Source: Allobosea sp. 47.2.35 (GTDB lineage: Bacteria; Pseudomonadota; Alphaproteobacteria; Rhizobiales; Beijerinckiaceae). Taken from it: a DNA stretch of 64,000 nt. Each line of letters begins with the position of its first letter. Within the stretch, counting starts at the first letter, position 1. The DNA is taken from positions 181,392 to 245,391 of the forward strand of contig NZ_JANLGI010000005.1 in assembly GCF_024655635.1 (NCBI RefSeq). Reading direction: 5' to 3'. Below the pieces are notes generated by a model. The model was given only the letters and a program-made list of their open reading frames with translations, was not told where the DNA came from and did not search any database. Made by a program: the position numbers and the translations under genes. Positions 63,616 to 64,000 of the stretch are shown piece by piece.

Positions 63616-63909
63616 ATGCCTTACGGACACATCTACGAACTCGACGGCGTCGCCTACGACTACGCCAAGCACCTCATCGAAGGGCTCATCAGCAACGAAG
63701 AGCACTTCGGACCCGGCACCTACGCCTCGTGGGGAAGCGACTTCGGCCTGATCCGCGAGGCGGTCGGCAACGGCTTCTACGAAGTCGATGGGGACGCCCT
63801 CCAGGTCGTCATGACCCGCCGTGAATGGAAGCAGGTTCGTGAGGGCGTTCTGGCCGCCCTGGCGCAGCTCCAGGCTGAAGAGGCCGAGGCCGTAGCGGAA
63901 GCCGCCTGA
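63616..63909 (+). CDS. Small hypothetical protein
   Basis: The 97-residue product (PYGHIYELDGVAYDYAKHLI; FGPGTYASWGSDFG) ends in an Ala/Glu-rich helix. Its last codons and terminator match those of the gene upstream, suggesting shared cassette ends. The ATG follows GAAGGGAA. No family is recognised. Confidence 0.65.
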   Translation: MPYGHIYELDGVAYDYAKHLIEGLISNEEHFGPGTYASWGSDFGLIREAVGNGFYEVDGDALQVVMTRREWKQVREGVLAALAQLQAEEAEAVAEAA

Positions 63910-63918
63910 TCAACGAGG

Positions 63919-63940
63919 GGCCGGGTACCCAAGCCCGGCC
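63919..63940 (+). terminator. Terminator hairpin, copy 2
   Basis: GGCCGGGT and GCCCGGCC form a stem around a short loop, followed by TTCCTTG. It is nearly identical to the hairpin at 63509, including the preceding GCCGCCTGATCAACGAG. Confidence 0.75.
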
Positions 63941-64000
63941 TTCCTTGTGAGATCGCCTGCAATGTTGGCCCCGTTGGGGGCGGTTATCGCTTTGAAGGTT

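Overview
The window looks like high-GC DNA from an alphaproteobacterium of the order Hyphomicrobiales, with a gene style resembling Bosea or Methylobacterium. This placement is inferred from codon use, dense ABC importer operons, and start/stop overlaps of 1 or 4 bases. No rRNA, tRNA or CRISPR array was found.

Left part, about 1-15.7 kb: an amino-sugar and peptidoglycan-recycling locus. It holds a GntR regulator (cut by the window edge), murQ, a DMT exporter, anmK, and a peptide-type importer operon that ends in GNAT, murA and a BadF-type sugar kinase. An opposing operon carries a PP2C-like phosphatase, a sugar importer, nanE, a second BadF kinase and a variant histidine phosphatase. A shared 19-base motif stands before murQ, before the peptide-type importer and before the PP2C/sugar-importer operon, and may define one regulon. 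Neither importer has its own ATPase here.

15.7-23.3 kb: a periplasmic copper-handling block. It contains a DUF411 protein, an HMA protein, a small Cys protein, a CusF-like protein, a cupredoxin, a multicopper oxidase, a TolC-type protein and a small lipoprotein. It is divergent from an OmpR-type regulator and histidine kinase. 23.3-26.7 kb: a GlxA-type regulator, an alpha/beta hydrolase, an SDR and a small membrane protein. 26.7-34.7 kb: an operon of a RidA-like protein, an FAD oxidoreductase, an SDR and a complete peptide-type ABC importer, preceded by two copies of a TGGTATACACCA operator.

34.7-51.3 kb: three consecutive ABC importer clusters, all on the minus strand. Each ends in a phosphatase of a different fold: histidine phosphatase, inositol-monophosphatase type, and HAD. 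An RpiR, a LacI and a DeoR regulator accompany them. Together they suggest import of phosphorylated or phosphonate compounds followed by cytoplasmic dephosphorylation. 51.4-55.1 kb: the DeoR regulator, an M20 amidohydrolase and an M81 (MlrC-like) metallohydrolase.

55.4-64 kb: a truncated IS3-type orfA marks the switch to an accessory, plasmid-like region. It holds a Rep_3-like replication initiator preceded by seven copies of a 13-base motif arranged partly as dyads, several nested stem-loops, two further palindromic repeat families, a metallophosphoesterase and a set of short genes of unknown function. It looks like plasmid or integrated-plasmid DNA, but no integrase or attachment site is visible.
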